A stretch of 64,000 nt of DNA from Neobacillus soli NBRC 102451 (GTDB lineage: Bacteria > Bacillota > Bacilli > Bacillales > Cytobacillaceae): positions 1 to 64,000 of the forward strand of contig NZ_BCVI01000059.1 of the NCBI RefSeq assembly GCF_001591665.1. The letters run 5' to 3'. The notes beneath the pieces were generated by a model. It saw nothing but the letters and a program-made list of their open reading frames with translations. It searched no databases and had not been told where the DNA came from. The stretch's first letter is position 1. The number at the start of each line of letters is the position of its first letter. Position numbers and translations under genes: made by a program. This document shows, in pieces, positions 26,802 to 36,334 of the stretch.

Positions 26802-27633
26802 AAAATTCAAAATAGCATCGCAGTAAATATGATATCCATTTACAATGTGGGTGATTACTGATATTTTCTAGTAACCCCTTCACAATAGCTCGCGGCAGCG
26901 TCGGGTCGAGCAGCTGCTGTTTTAGCAGGATTAACGATTCCTTTTCAATTGGTTCATCCATTTCCGCTATTCTTTGCTCGATAATTTTGAGGATCTGTTC
27001 CTTGGTTACTTCTTCATTCAACGGTTGCTTAATCATTTGGATCAGCTCTTGTGAAACAAACGGGATGGTGGTATGCCTCGCCAGTAAATTGGTCTTTTCC
27101 ACAAGCGACTTCGACAATAAGTCCAAATCTAACGGTGCGTTATAGAATAAAAATAACTCTGAATAGGTGCTCATGAAGCCTTTAATACAATAAATTAAAT
27201 CAAACTTTGTCTGTTTGACTTCGTCGCCATATAAACGTTCCAGCAACGATAAGATGATGTTCTGGATTAATCGATTATAGTAATGCATTTTTAACATGAA
27301 TTCTTGATTAAATGTTTGTGTTTGCTCTTTGATGAGGATTTTGGCGAAATCAGAATGCTTATGAAAAGAATCAAATGTAGCATAATAAAATTGATATAAA
27401 AGTTCCTTGTCATCCTTTGTGTTTCTGACTATGTAGTCAATATCAGAGGTAATCTGCATCATAAAATGATCAATCAACGCTAAAATCAATTCGTCCTTTG
27501 ACTTGAAGGATAAGTAAAATGCACCTTTAGAAATCCCACAATGCTCGGTTATTTGCTGAACAGAGGTGGCTTCGAAACCATGCTTTGCAAAAAGCTCTAA
27601 CGCCTTCTCCATAATTAGTTGTTTTTTCATCAT
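26800..27633 (-). CDS. TetR-family repressor of the RND exporter
   Basis: A 277-residue regulator with helix-turn-helix EKALELFAKHGFEATSVQQITE and GISKGAFYLSFKSKDELIL. The long C-terminal domain (over 200 residues) is probably the ligand pocket. It is divergent from the RND gene; the TGACT/AGTCA palindrome inside the RND promoter is the likely operator. The first or second Met can be the start. Confidence 0.85.
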   Translation of the reverse strand: MMKKQLIMEKALELFAKHGFEATSVQQITEHCGISKGAFYLSFKSKDELILALIDHFMMQITSDIDYIVRNTKDDKELLYQFYYATFDSFHKHSDFAKILIKEQTQTFNQEFMLKMHYYNRLIQNIILSLLERLYGDEVKQTKFDLIYCIKGFMSTYSELFLFYNAPLDLDLLSKSLVEKTNLLARHTTIPFVSQELIQMIKQPLNEEVTKEQILKIIEQRIAEMDEPIEKESLILLKQQLLDPTLPRAIVKGLLENISNHPHCKWISYLLRCYFEF

Positions 27634-27661
27634 TTTACATAATCGCTCCTATGGTCTTTCG

Positions 27662-27690
27662 TTGACAAATGACTCAATAGTCACTATTAT
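27662..27690 (+). promoter_or_regulatory. Sigma-A promoter of the RND gene with embedded operator
   Basis: TTGACA at 27662-27667, a 17-base spacer and TATTAT at 27685-27690. The spacer contains the palindrome TGACT-N4-AGTCA (27670-27683). The layout predicts that a bound TetR would block RNA polymerase. Confidence 0.8.
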
Positions 27691-27732
27691 AAGAAATTGA
27701 GTGTAATAAGTCAATCTAGGGTAGGTGTAATA

Positions 27733-30700
27733 GTGAAAGGGTTAGTCAATTTTGTCTTGAAGAATAAACTAGCAGTTTGGTTGCTGACAATCATCATTAC
27801 GGTATCTGGTATTTATTCAGGTACCCGAATGAATATGGAGACGATTCCTAATATTTCGATTCCCTTTTTAATGGTAATGGATGTATATCCAGGAGCAACT
27901 CCTGAGAAAGTGATGGAAGATGTGTCCATGCCATTAGAGAAGGCAGTAGAAGGCCTTGAACACGTGAAATCCGTTAATTCCAATTCCTATTCCAACATGG
28001 CCAATATTCAAGTGGAATACGAATATGGTACAGATATGGACGAGGCAAAACGTGAATTAAAATCGGTGTTGGATGACGTGAAATTGCCTGAAGGGGCACA
28101 GAAGCCGACAACGACAGCGATTAGCATGAACATGATGCCCGTTGTGGCCCTAAGTGTAAGTAGTTCAAAAGATGATATTGTTGAATTAACGTCAACTGTA
28201 GAAGAAAGCCTACTTCCAAAAATCGAGAAAATCGAAGGTGTTGCCTCGGCAACGATTACAGGTCAGCATATTGAAGAAGTTGACCTTACCTATAACAAAG
28301 CAAAAATGGCTGAATTGGGCTTAACTGAAGATAAGGTCAAGCAAATGATTCAAGCCAGTAACATGGCTGTTTCCTTAGGACTTTATGAGTTTAAGAAAGG
28401 TGAACAAGCTGTTGCGATTGATGGCAAGTTCATGACGGCAAACGAATTAAAAAATATGCTGATTCCTGTTACCCCATCAGCAGCTAATCCATCCCCGCTT
28501 GTAAAACTTGGCGACATTGCGACGATTAAGACGGTTGGTAAAGTACAATCGATTTCCCGGACAAATGGGAAAGAAGCGATTGCAATTCAAATTGTCAAAG
28601 GTCAGCAGGCCAATACGGTGGATGTTGTTAACAAGGTGAAAAAGGTAGTAAAAGAAGAAAAGGCAAAAGTCGACGGTCTTGTCATTGATGTCACTCTTGA
28701 CCAAGGTAAACCGATTGAAGAATCCGTTTCAACGATGATTGAAAAGGCGTTATTTGGCGGTTTAATTGCTGTGCTCATCATTCTTCTGTTTTTGCGCAGT
28801 TTTAAATCAACAATTATTTCGATTATATCGATTCCCGTTTCAATTTTCATGGCGTTACTGCTCTTAAACTGGATGAATATTACCTTGAATATTATGACGC
28901 TTGGGGCGATTACCGTGGCCATCGGCCGGGTCATCGATGACTCGATTGTCGTCGTGGAAAATATTTATCGGCGCTTGCATTTAAAAGAAGAGAAATTAAC
29001 AGGCCGCGCCTTAGTACGCGAAGCGACGATTGAAATGTTCAAACCGATTATGTCCTCCACATTAGTGACGATTGCAGTATTTGCACCACTAATCTTCGTT
29101 GGCGGCATGGTCGGCGAGTTGTTCATGCCGTTCGCCTTAACGATGGCATTTGCGCTAGTGGCTTCCCTCCTAGTTGCGATTACCATTGTTCCTGCCCTTT
29201 CTCACTTCTTATTTAGAAAGAAGTTATATCGTGAAAAGACAGAAAGCAATCATAAAGAGGCCGGTAAATTAGCTAACTGGTACAAAGGCTTCCTTAATAA
29301 GGCCCTTAACCATAAAGTGATTACCTCGCTACTTGCTGTTATTTTGTTAGCCGGCAGTTTGGCGTTAACGCCATTCATCGGTTTTAGCTTCATGGGCAGT
29401 GAAGAAGATAAAGTAATGTACTTAACGTACACACCAAAAGCAGGCGAGCTGCCGGAAGATACGTTAGCAAACATTAAAGTCGTCGAAGATAAGATGCTAA
29501 AACGGGATGATATTAATATCGTTCAAGTATCTGTAACGAAAGCTGGTGATACGTCAGCAGCGATGATGGGCGGTTCTGGCGGCGGTGCCTTGATGTACCT
29601 GATTTTCGATCCAAAAATGGACAATTTCTCTGAAGTTCGTGATAAGGTAGAAAAGTATGTGGCAGGCCTTGGTCAAACAGGCAAATGGAAAAGCCAGAAC
29701 TTCTCATCAATGTCGGGTTCGACAAATGAAGTCAGCTACTCCTTCCACAGTGAAAATTTAGATAAACTAAATAAATCTGTCAAAATGGTCGAAGGCGTTT
29801 TGAAGAAAAATAACGGTTTAAAGGATGTTACCTCAACGGCAGAGGATGCTTATGTTGAATATACATTTAAAGTTGCTCAAGATAAATTGATCCAGTATGG
29901 TTTAACAACAGGTCAGCTCGTAATGATGTTAAGCCCGGCTAAAACAGAAAATGTGTTAACGACTGTTGAAAAGAATGGTCAATCATTAGATGTTATTGTT
30001 CAGCAAGAACAAGCCGCACAGCCAAAATCAATTGATGATATTTTAGCAAAAAAAGTACCAACAGCACTTGGTACAACCATGCCTCTATCCGAGCTTGTCA
30101 CAGTGAAGAAAGGAACAACCCTAAATACGCTAGCGCGTAATAAAGGGGAATACTACGCAACTGTTTCAGGAAAAGTCAAAGGTGCAGATATTTCCAAAGT
30201 ATCATCGAAAGTAGATAAAGCAGTGAATAAATTAGCTTTACCAAAAGGTGTTACCGTCGATGTTGCAGGTGTAACAGCAGACATGAATGAAACCTTTACA
30301 AAGCTGGGTCTAGCCATGGCAGCGGCGATTGCCATCGTCTACTTCATTCTCGTGGTAACCTTCCGTGAAGGTGTGGCACCGTTTGCGATTCTCTTCTCGT
30401 TACCTTTTGCAGTAATTGGGTCATTTGTCGGCTTATTAATTGGCGGTGAAACCATTTCTGTTTCGGTTATGATGGGGCTATTAATGCTCATCGGTATTGT
30501 CGTCACGAACGCCATCGTACTTGTGGACCGGATCATTCATATGGAACGAGATGGGCTGACGATGCGTGACGCAGTTCTCGAAGCAGGTGCAACCCGGCTG
30601 CGTCCGATCCTGATGACGGCTATCGCTACCATCGGCGCGTTAATCCCATTAGCCATTGGCCAAGGCGGCGGCGGTTTAATCTCGAAAGGACTCGGTATTA

Positions 30701-30816
30701 CCGTCATCGGCGGGTTAACAAGTTCAACGTTATTAACGTTAATTGTCGTTCCAATCGTTTACGAACTATTATCAAAACTATTCAAGAAAAACCGGAGAGA
30801 AATAGAAGAAAACTAA
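27733..30816 (+). CDS. RND-family efflux transporter (AcrB/SwrC type)
   Basis: About 1027 residues from the GTG at 27733 (AGGTG upstream); a TTG at 27697 would overlap the promoter region and is rejected. The start MKGLVNFVLKNKLAVWLLTI is the first membrane helix. Two repeated halves each hold a large periplasmic-type loop and six membrane helices. The proton-relay region GRVIDDSIVVVENIYRRL, and in the second half VVTNAIVLVDRI, are present. Gram-positive homologues include SwrC of B. subtilis, which exports surfactin and lipophilic compounds. No membrane-fusion partner is adjacent. Confidence 0.9.
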   Translation: MKGLVNFVLKNKLAVWLLTIIITVSGIYSGTRMNMETIPNISIPFLMVMDVYPGATPEKVMEDVSMPLEKAVEGLEHVKSVNSNSYSNMANIQVEYEYGTDMDEAKRELKSVLDDVKLPEGAQKPTTTAISMNMMPVVALSVSSSKDDIVELTSTVEESLLPKIEKIEGVASATITGQHIEEVDLTYNKAKMAELGLTEDKVKQMIQASNMAVSLGLYEFKKGEQAVAIDGKFMTANELKNMLIPVTPSAANPSPLVKLGDIATIKTVGKVQSISRTNGKEAIAIQIVKGQQANTVDVVNKVKKVVKEEKAKVDGLVIDVTLDQGKPIEESVSTMIEKALFGGLIAVLIILLFLRSFKSTIISIISIPVSIFMALLLLNWMNITLNIMTLGAITVAIGRVIDDSIVVVENIYRRLHLKEEKLTGRALVREATIEMFKPIMSSTLVTIAVFAPLIFVGGMVGELFMPFALTMAFALVASLLVAITIVPALSHFLFRKKLYREKTESNHKEAGKLANWYKGFLNKALNHKVITSLLAVILLAGSLALTPFIGFSFMGSEEDKVMYLTYTPKAGELPEDTLANIKVVEDKMLKRDDINIVQVSVTKAGDTSAAMMGGSGGGALMYLIFDPKMDNFSEVRDKVEKYVAGLGQTGKWKSQNFSSMSGSTNEVSYSFHSENLDKLNKSVKMVEGVLKKNNGLKDVTSTAEDAYVEYTFKVAQDKLIQYGLTTGQLVMMLSPAKTENVLTTVEKNGQSLDVIVQQEQAAQPKSIDDILAKKVPTALGTTMPLSELVTVKKGTTLNTLARNKGEYYATVSGKVKGADISKVSSKVDKAVNKLALPKGVTVDVAGVTADMNETFTKLGLAMAAAIAIVYFILVVTFREGVAPFAILFSLPFAVIGSFVGLLIGGETISVSVMMGLLMLIGIVVTNAIVLVDRIIHMERDGLTMRDAVLEAGATRLRPILMTAIATIGALIPLAIGQGGGGLISKGLGITVIGGLTSSTLLTLIVVPIVYELLSKLFKKNRREIEEN

Positions 30817-30857
30817 GTGCCTGGCACCACCCGATTTATGTCGGAAATTGTCGAGAC
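30816..30857. repeat. Dispersed repeat, right flank of the TetR/RND module
   Basis: AGTGCCTGGCACCACCCGA and a following TGTCGGAAATTGTCGAG stretch, directly after the RND stop codon. It parallels the copy at 26709-26750. Confidence 0.7.
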
Positions 30858-30888
30858 CACATAGCTTTACTTCTCGAACCGGTAAAGT

Positions 30889-30918
30889 GCCAGCTCAATC
30901 TATGAGCTGGCTTTTTTT
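30889..30918 (+). terminator. RND gene terminator
   Basis: GCCAGCTC, a 7-base loop, GAGCTGGC and seven T. Confidence 0.85.
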
Positions 30919-31025
30919 GTTGATAAAAATTTTCAACCGTATATAAACACTCCATTCATCTTTTAGATTATTTTCTTAATATCCGGGTAAATTACAGTAA
31001 AAGAAATGGAAAGGATGTTGAATGG

Positions 31026-33287
31026 GTGAAAAAGTCTTTTTGGATTACTATTATTTTATTGTTTTTAATTGCTGGCGGATGTAGTACTACGCACAAGCCT
31101 GAGAAGAATGCGAAAAATGAAACGAAGACGGAAAAGCAAGATGCCAAGGGGGAAGACAGCAAGCCAAATGCTGCTGAAAAAAAGCCGAAGGAGCAATTGG
31201 CTGACACCAACTATCGCTCCTATCAGCATATGGATTACAATGCGAAGGTTGCACCAAAGTTTGCAGCTGCTGAGCTGGCCAAACCCCCTGCAGGGAATTG
31301 GGTAACAAATGGCGGAGATATCAACAACGGAAGATATTCTCCACTAAACAAAATCAAGGCGTCGAACGTAAAGAATTTGAAGTTGGAATGGGTCACGAGC
31401 CTAGGCTCTGGTAAGGAATTTAAATATTCAGGTGAGGCAACACCACTTGTCTACGATGGGGTCATGTTCACCATTACCGGGGCAAATGAGGTCCAAGCAC
31501 TCGATGCTAAAACTGGAAAGATGATTTGGGAATATAAGCCGCAACTGGCTAATGGGCTGAACACTGTCTGCTGCGGCTGGACAAGCCGCGGGGTAGCAAT
31601 CGGAGACGGAAAGGTATTTGTCGGCCTTCTGGATGCAAGACTGGTTGCCCTAAATCAAAAGACAGGAAAAGTGGAATGGGAAACACAGGTTGAAAGCTGG
31701 GAAAAAGGATATACCATTACAAGTGCTCCCCTCTATTATGACGGAAAAGTCTATACAGGGATTGCCGGCGGTGAGTATCAAATTAGAGGATTTGTTGCTG
31801 CATACGATGCGGAAATCGGGCGCCAAATATGGCGGACCTATACCCTGCCTGCCGCGGGCGATAAAGGAAGCGAAACTTGGCCTAAAGGGAGCAGAAACTG
31901 GTTAACCGGCGGAGCGCCGGTTTGGCAGACGCCAGCCGTTGACCCGGAGTTGGGAATGATTTATTTTGCAGCTGGAAATACATCCCCAGACCTGGATGGC
32001 AGCAAAAGAGATGGAGATAATTTATTCTCCGACTCGATTCTAGCACTGGACGCCAATACAGGAAAATATAAATGGCATTTCCAAGAAGTGCATCATGATA
32101 TATGGGATTTAGACCCCGCAAATCCCGTTGTATTATTTGATGTAAAAATAAAGGACAAGATGCGTAAGGGAATCGTACAAGCTGGGAAAACAGGATGGCT
32201 TTATATCCTAGACCGAACAAACGGGAAACCGTTAATTGGCATCAATGAAAAACCTGTCCCGCAAGATAAAAACCAAAAGACCTCCCCTACCCAGCCGGTC
32301 CCTGTCGGGGATGCCTTTGTGCCACAAAAAATTACTGAGGAAGATGTTAAACGCGATTTACCAAAAGACTTTAAGGGGAAATTTGGAAATATTTTCACTC
32401 CCTTCTGGGATAAGCCCGTTACCCTTAAACCGTCACCTCAAGGCGGAGCAAACTGGCCGCCATCGGCATATAACCCAGACACTGAGTATTTTTATGTGTT
32501 AGGGAATGATAACTATTTTGCCTATGCCCATTACGGCGAAGATAAAGATGAGCGTTTTAAAGAAGGAAAAGAGTATATCGGAAGCGTCTGGCAGCCGGTG
32601 GAAAAGTCCCCTCACAAGGGTACTGTAACCGCACTCGATATTAAAACAAATAAAATTGTTTGGCAAAAAAATTGGGATACAATTGCCTATAGCGGCATTT
32701 TAACAACAAAAGGGAATCTGATTTTTACCGGACATAATGACGGCCGAATTATTTCGTACGATGCAACCAAGGGCAACCAATTATGGGAGTTTAAAATGGA
32801 TGCAGGAGCAAATGCTCCGCCAATCACGTATGAAGTCGATGGGAAGCAGTATATTTCTATCTTTGCGGCCGGAAATACATTGGCTGGTTCTAAGCATGGG
32901 GATAGAATCTATACCTTCTCATTAGAAGGTAAATATAAGTCTGTAAACGATATTCCTAAGGATAAAATCAATGTTTCACCGGTCAAGGATAAAGGCACTG
33001 AAACAAAACAGCAAGAGGCCGATAATAATAAGAATAAAACCAATAAAGAAACAACCGACACGGCAGCTGGAGAAGGTATCTATAAAAATAATTGCCTAGC
33101 CTGCCATGGTGATCAAGGCGCTGGTGGCCACAATGGTCCAAATTTACAGAAGACAAAAATGGACCTCAATGGTGTCATTCATCAGGTGCAAAATGGCGGA
33201 GGCGGAATGCCTGCATTTAAGGATACATTATCAGCAGATGAGATCAAAGCTGTAGCCAAATATGTTAAGAGTTTAAGCGGCGGATAA
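31026..33287 (+). CDS. PQQ-dependent dehydrogenase lipoprotein with C-terminal cytochrome c domain
   Basis: A 753-residue lipoprotein: lipobox LIAGGCST (Cys19), an acidic/lysine linker, then an eight-bladed propeller. It carries the vicinal Cys pair (TVCCGW) that stacks on PQQ and the catalytic Asp region HHDIWDLDPANPVV. Tryptophan-docking-type repeats such as DAKTGKMIWEY are present. After a Lys/Asn linker, residues about 690-753 form a c-type cytochrome with CLACH and a distal GGMPAF Met. The family oxidises alcohols or aldose sugars at the membrane and the fused cytochrome would pass electrons to the respiratory chain. GTG start. No PQQ synthesis genes lie in the window. Confidence 0.88.
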   Translation: MKKSFWITIILLFLIAGGCSTTHKPEKNAKNETKTEKQDAKGEDSKPNAAEKKPKEQLADTNYRSYQHMDYNAKVAPKFAAAELAKPPAGNWVTNGGDINNGRYSPLNKIKASNVKNLKLEWVTSLGSGKEFKYSGEATPLVYDGVMFTITGANEVQALDAKTGKMIWEYKPQLANGLNTVCCGWTSRGVAIGDGKVFVGLLDARLVALNQKTGKVEWETQVESWEKGYTITSAPLYYDGKVYTGIAGGEYQIRGFVAAYDAEIGRQIWRTYTLPAAGDKGSETWPKGSRNWLTGGAPVWQTPAVDPELGMIYFAAGNTSPDLDGSKRDGDNLFSDSILALDANTGKYKWHFQEVHHDIWDLDPANPVVLFDVKIKDKMRKGIVQAGKTGWLYILDRTNGKPLIGINEKPVPQDKNQKTSPTQPVPVGDAFVPQKITEEDVKRDLPKDFKGKFGNIFTPFWDKPVTLKPSPQGGANWPPSAYNPDTEYFYVLGNDNYFAYAHYGEDKDERFKEGKEYIGSVWQPVEKSPHKGTVTALDIKTNKIVWQKNWDTIAYSGILTTKGNLIFTGHNDGRIISYDATKGNQLWEFKMDAGANAPPITYEVDGKQYISIFAAGNTLAGSKHGDRIYTFSLEGKYKSVNDIPKDKINVSPVKDKGTETKQQEADNNKNKTNKETTDTAAGEGIYKNNCLACHGDQGAGGHNGPNLQKTKMDLNGVIHQVQNGGGGMPAFKDTLSADEIKAVAKYVKSLSGG

Positions 33288-33306
33288 TGCCCCCGTCTTG
33301 TAATGC

Positions 33307-33343
33307 AAAAAGGTAATCATCCACATGGATGATTACCTTTTTT
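33307..33343. terminator. Convergent terminator
   Basis: AAAAAGGTAATCATCC, a short loop, GGATGATTACCTTTTTT. Confidence 0.85.
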
Positions 33344-33344
33344 G

Positions 33345-34499
33345 CTAATCTTGTTTAGTCGATGCCTCTTCAGTTAAAGAAAGATGGATTAATCGATCAT
33401 CTTTTTCTGTTGCTTTCCCGCGTTTATCTCGGTTACTGGTTATCGTATACAACTCATTGTTATCTACCAGTACATCTCTTAATCGGCCTGCTTCTGCATA
33501 AAACTCATGGAGTTTCTTACTTGTGACATCATACGAAAAAATCTTCTTACCGGCTAATGAAGCAACATAGAGCTTTCCATCTTTAAAGGCCATTCCAGAT
33601 GGCGCCCAAGTGGAATCACCTGATTGAATAATCGGCTTCACCATACCTTTTGCCTCTTCATTTCCTTGAATAACTGGCCAGCCATAATTTTTTCCCGATT
33701 GAATGAGGTTAATCTCATCATGCCCTGATTCTCCATGCTCGGAGCTATAAAGATTCCCCTTATTATCCCAGGCTAGTCCCTGAGGATTACGATGACCATA
33801 GGAATAAACATACGAGTCTTTAAATGGGTTATCCTTAGGAATAGCGCCAGTTACCGTCATTCTTAAAATTTTTCCAGCTAAGCTCTTAAGATTTTGGGCG
33901 TTATCCGACTTGCCAACATCACCTGTGGTGGCATAAAGCATTCCATCTGGCCCAACCTTAATCCGGCCGCCGCTATTTGACTTTCCGCCAGGGATTCCTT
34001 CTAAAAGAACTTTGTTTTCTTTCCATGTATCTTTTTCGAGCTTCAATGAAACAATTCTGTTCAAGGGTTTACCATCTTTTTGATAAGTATGATACGCATA
34101 GGCCATCTTTGTTTGATTAAAGTCTGGTGCTAGTGTAAACCCGAGAAAACCACCTTCACCTTCATGGAAAATAGCCTTTGAAACCTTTACATCCTCTACT
34201 TTTACTAGGCCAAAGTCTCCGTCGATTTGAATAACTGAGCCTTCCCGCTGACTTAAGAAAAACGAGCTGCCATTCTTGTTTATGGTCCATGGGATATACA
34301 AATGATTCGCATTGACATTCCCATCATTCGAAACCGATACCTCTACTGACTTTTTCATTACCTCTTTTGCATCCTGCTGAACGGAATCTTGTTTCTTACC
34401 CACATCATTCGCCTCATCCTTTTTATCCCAAAACAACGTAAATACAATCCCCGCTGCCAGGACAATCCCCAGCACACTAAAAAATACAACCTTTTTCAA
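33345..34499 (-). CDS. PQQ-dependent sugar dehydrogenase (soluble GDH/YliI-like)
   Basis: A 384-residue protein with an N-terminal signal-anchor (about 4-22), so it acts outside the membrane. The body is the six-bladed propeller of the soluble glucose dehydrogenase/aldose sugar dehydrogenase family: EGGFLGFTLAPDF, RIVSLKLEKD, RIKVGPDGMLYATTGD, SYGHRNPQGLAWD, EHGESGHDEINLI, and GKNYGWPVI. These enzymes use PQQ and calcium to oxidise aldoses. It is convergent with the other PQQ enzyme, and a multicopper oxidase lies behind it, so the segment is rich in extracytoplasmic oxidoreductases. Confidence 0.88.
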   Translation of the reverse strand: MKKVVFFSVLGIVLAAGIVFTLFWDKKDEANDVGKKQDSVQQDAKEVMKKSVEVSVSNDGNVNANHLYIPWTINKNGSSFFLSQREGSVIQIDGDFGLVKVEDVKVSKAIFHEGEGGFLGFTLAPDFNQTKMAYAYHTYQKDGKPLNRIVSLKLEKDTWKENKVLLEGIPGGKSNSGGRIKVGPDGMLYATTGDVGKSDNAQNLKSLAGKILRMTVTGAIPKDNPFKDSYVYSYGHRNPQGLAWDNKGNLYSSEHGESGHDEINLIQSGKNYGWPVIQGNEEAKGMVKPIIQSGDSTWAPSGMAFKDGKLYVASLAGKKIFSYDVTSKKLHEFYAEAGRLRDVLVDNNELYTITSNRDKRGKATEKDDRLIHLSLTEEASTKQD

Positions 34500-34574
34500 A
34501 ATACCACCTCAACGTAAAATAATTTTCTTCAACAGTGTAGACATATTTCTGACTATTCAAACACCACGAATCAA

Positions 34575-34615
34575 AAAAAGCGACCAGCTCTTTTCCTTCG
34601 AGTTGGTCACTTTTT
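34575..34615 (-). terminator. Terminator of the multicopper oxidase gene
   Basis: AAAAAGCGACCAGCTC and GAGTTGGTCACTTTTT with a 10-base loop, directly past the oxidase stop codon. Confidence 0.75.
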
Positions 34616-34628
34616 GAAATCATGTTTA

Positions 34629-36107
34629 TTAATGATGATTAGTATGTTGATATTCATGATTGTTTTTAGGCAGCTGGGTTGATACTTGGGATTCTGTACC
34701 AGGTTCTACAAGTAAGAATTGTCCCATCATCCCGTCATCTTCATGCCGTAATATATGGCAGTGATACATAAGTGGGTGAGAAGGATCGGGATAGTTTCCA
34801 AATTCCACCGCGAGTCTAACCGTTGAACCATTAGGAATAAACACAGTATCTTTTCTTCCTCTTTCGTACTCTGGAGGCTTCTTACCGTTTATATCCAACA
34901 CTTGGAATGCCGCATCATGAATATGAAAGTTATGAGACCAGCCAAAATTGTCTATTTCCCATATTTCTCGTGTACCCGCCGGCACAACCTCATCAATTCG
35001 GTTCATTTTCATCTTTTTGTCATTAATCATCGACTCCATCGTCATTTTAAATTGACGGACCCTAGCATCCTTGGGAACCTCTATTGGCGGTACGGTAGAA
35101 AGCTGCCCGGCTACTGGAGTTGACGCTGTTAATTTAGAAGCTGCAACAATTTTTAATAAATCAAATTCACCATTTTCAATACCACTGCCTTCGCTGTAAC
35201 TGCGAAGGATCGTTTCCTCTCCCGGTTTAAATGTAACAACCATCTCTGCCCGTTCTCCTGGACTTAGCATAACACGATTCAATGTAACCGGCTTTTGGAG
35301 GAGGCCGGCATCATTTGCTACCAATTGAAATGACCGACCATCAGTAAAACCAAAATGATAGGCTCTTGCATTTGAGGCATTTAGCAATCGAAACCGAACT
35401 TGACTTGCTGTTACTTTAAGAAATGGGTCATACGTTCCATTTACAAGGATTTCATTGCCAAGTGTGCCAAAAGTCGTATCATCTTTCTCTGATAACTGAC
35501 CATCACTAGTAAACAATTTATCTTGAACAATGAGTGGGATATCATCGACACCGTAATCAGAAGGTAACTTTTTGGAATCCTTATCATCGATAAGAAACAG
35601 GCCAGCAAGTCCTCGGTACACATGTTGTGCTGTTTTACCATGTACGTGGGGATGGTACCAGTCGGTTGCTGCCGGTTGGTCAATCGTCCAATTGGGCGAC
35701 CATGTTTCTCCTGCTTCAATCATTTGATGCGGTCCTCCATCCATCACTGCCGGTAATTTCATCCCATGCCAGTGGATCGTTGAGGCCACGTCCAAGTGAT
35801 TCACTACATCAAAAGCAACTTTGTCACCGCGTGAAGCCTTAATGGTCGGACCAAGATAGGAACCATTGATTCCCCATGTATCTGCCATTTTCCCTGGTAA
35901 AAATTCTGTAGTGCCTGATTGCATCGTTAAGGTGAAATGTTTTGTACCATCGTTTCCAATTGTAGGCTCGAGAAGCTGCGGAATTTTCAACGGATTTTCA
36001 AAGTGCAGCTTCCCCACATTTGTTACTGTTTTTTCATCCCCACAGCCAGCCAATCCGAAGACAAGTAATAGTAACAGTAAGATAAAAATACCTTTATACG
36101 TTTTCAA
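34629..36107 (-). CDS. Multicopper oxidase lipoprotein
   Basis: A 492-residue protein with lipobox VFGLAGCGDE (Cys22). All four copper-binding motifs are present: HWHG, WYHPHVHG, HNFHIHDAAF, and YHCHILRHEDDGMMG, which supplies the T1 Cys with the His pair around it. The spacing is that of two- or three-domain laccase/CueO-like oxidases. Substrates may be cuprous or manganous ions or phenols; no Met-rich copper insert is obvious. It is anchored outside the membrane. Confidence 0.9.
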   Translation of the reverse strand: MKTYKGIFILLLLLLVFGLAGCGDEKTVTNVGKLHFENPLKIPQLLEPTIGNDGTKHFTLTMQSGTTEFLPGKMADTWGINGSYLGPTIKASRGDKVAFDVVNHLDVASTIHWHGMKLPAVMDGGPHQMIEAGETWSPNWTIDQPAATDWYHPHVHGKTAQHVYRGLAGLFLIDDKDSKKLPSDYGVDDIPLIVQDKLFTSDGQLSEKDDTTFGTLGNEILVNGTYDPFLKVTASQVRFRLLNASNARAYHFGFTDGRSFQLVANDAGLLQKPVTLNRVMLSPGERAEMVVTFKPGEETILRSYSEGSGIENGEFDLLKIVAASKLTASTPVAGQLSTVPPIEVPKDARVRQFKMTMESMINDKKMKMNRIDEVVPAGTREIWEIDNFGWSHNFHIHDAAFQVLDINGKKPPEYERGRKDTVFIPNGSTVRLAVEFGNYPDPSHPLMYHCHILRHEDDGMMGQFLLVEPGTESQVSTQLPKNNHEYQHTNHH

Positions 36108-36226
36108 TTTTATCTATTTCCTTCTTTCCAATTCAATAAAAATCTAATAATTTAAAATCCACAAGTTAAATGATAAACCGGTTATAATAGAAATTCAATA
36201 AAACCAAGTAAATCGACAAATTTCGG

Positions 36227-36241
36227 GGCGTGCCAGGCACC
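36227..36241. repeat. Copy of the dispersed palindrome GTGCCWGGCAC
   Basis: GCGTGCCAGGCACCG in the gap between the oxidase and the L,D-transpeptidase. Confidence 0.6.
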
Positions 36242-36334
36242 GAAATTTTAAATAATTTGATTTTTGAAAAATTCCATAATATGAAATCTAGTAGTATAAT
36301 AGTAGTAACTTAAAAGTAATAGCGGGGGAATATT

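Noticed and set aside
31026..33287. Firm call of a lanthanide-dependent alcohol dehydrogenase
   Set aside because: The Asp-x-Asp signature also occurs in calcium/magnesium-type membrane glucose dehydrogenases, so the metal cannot be told.
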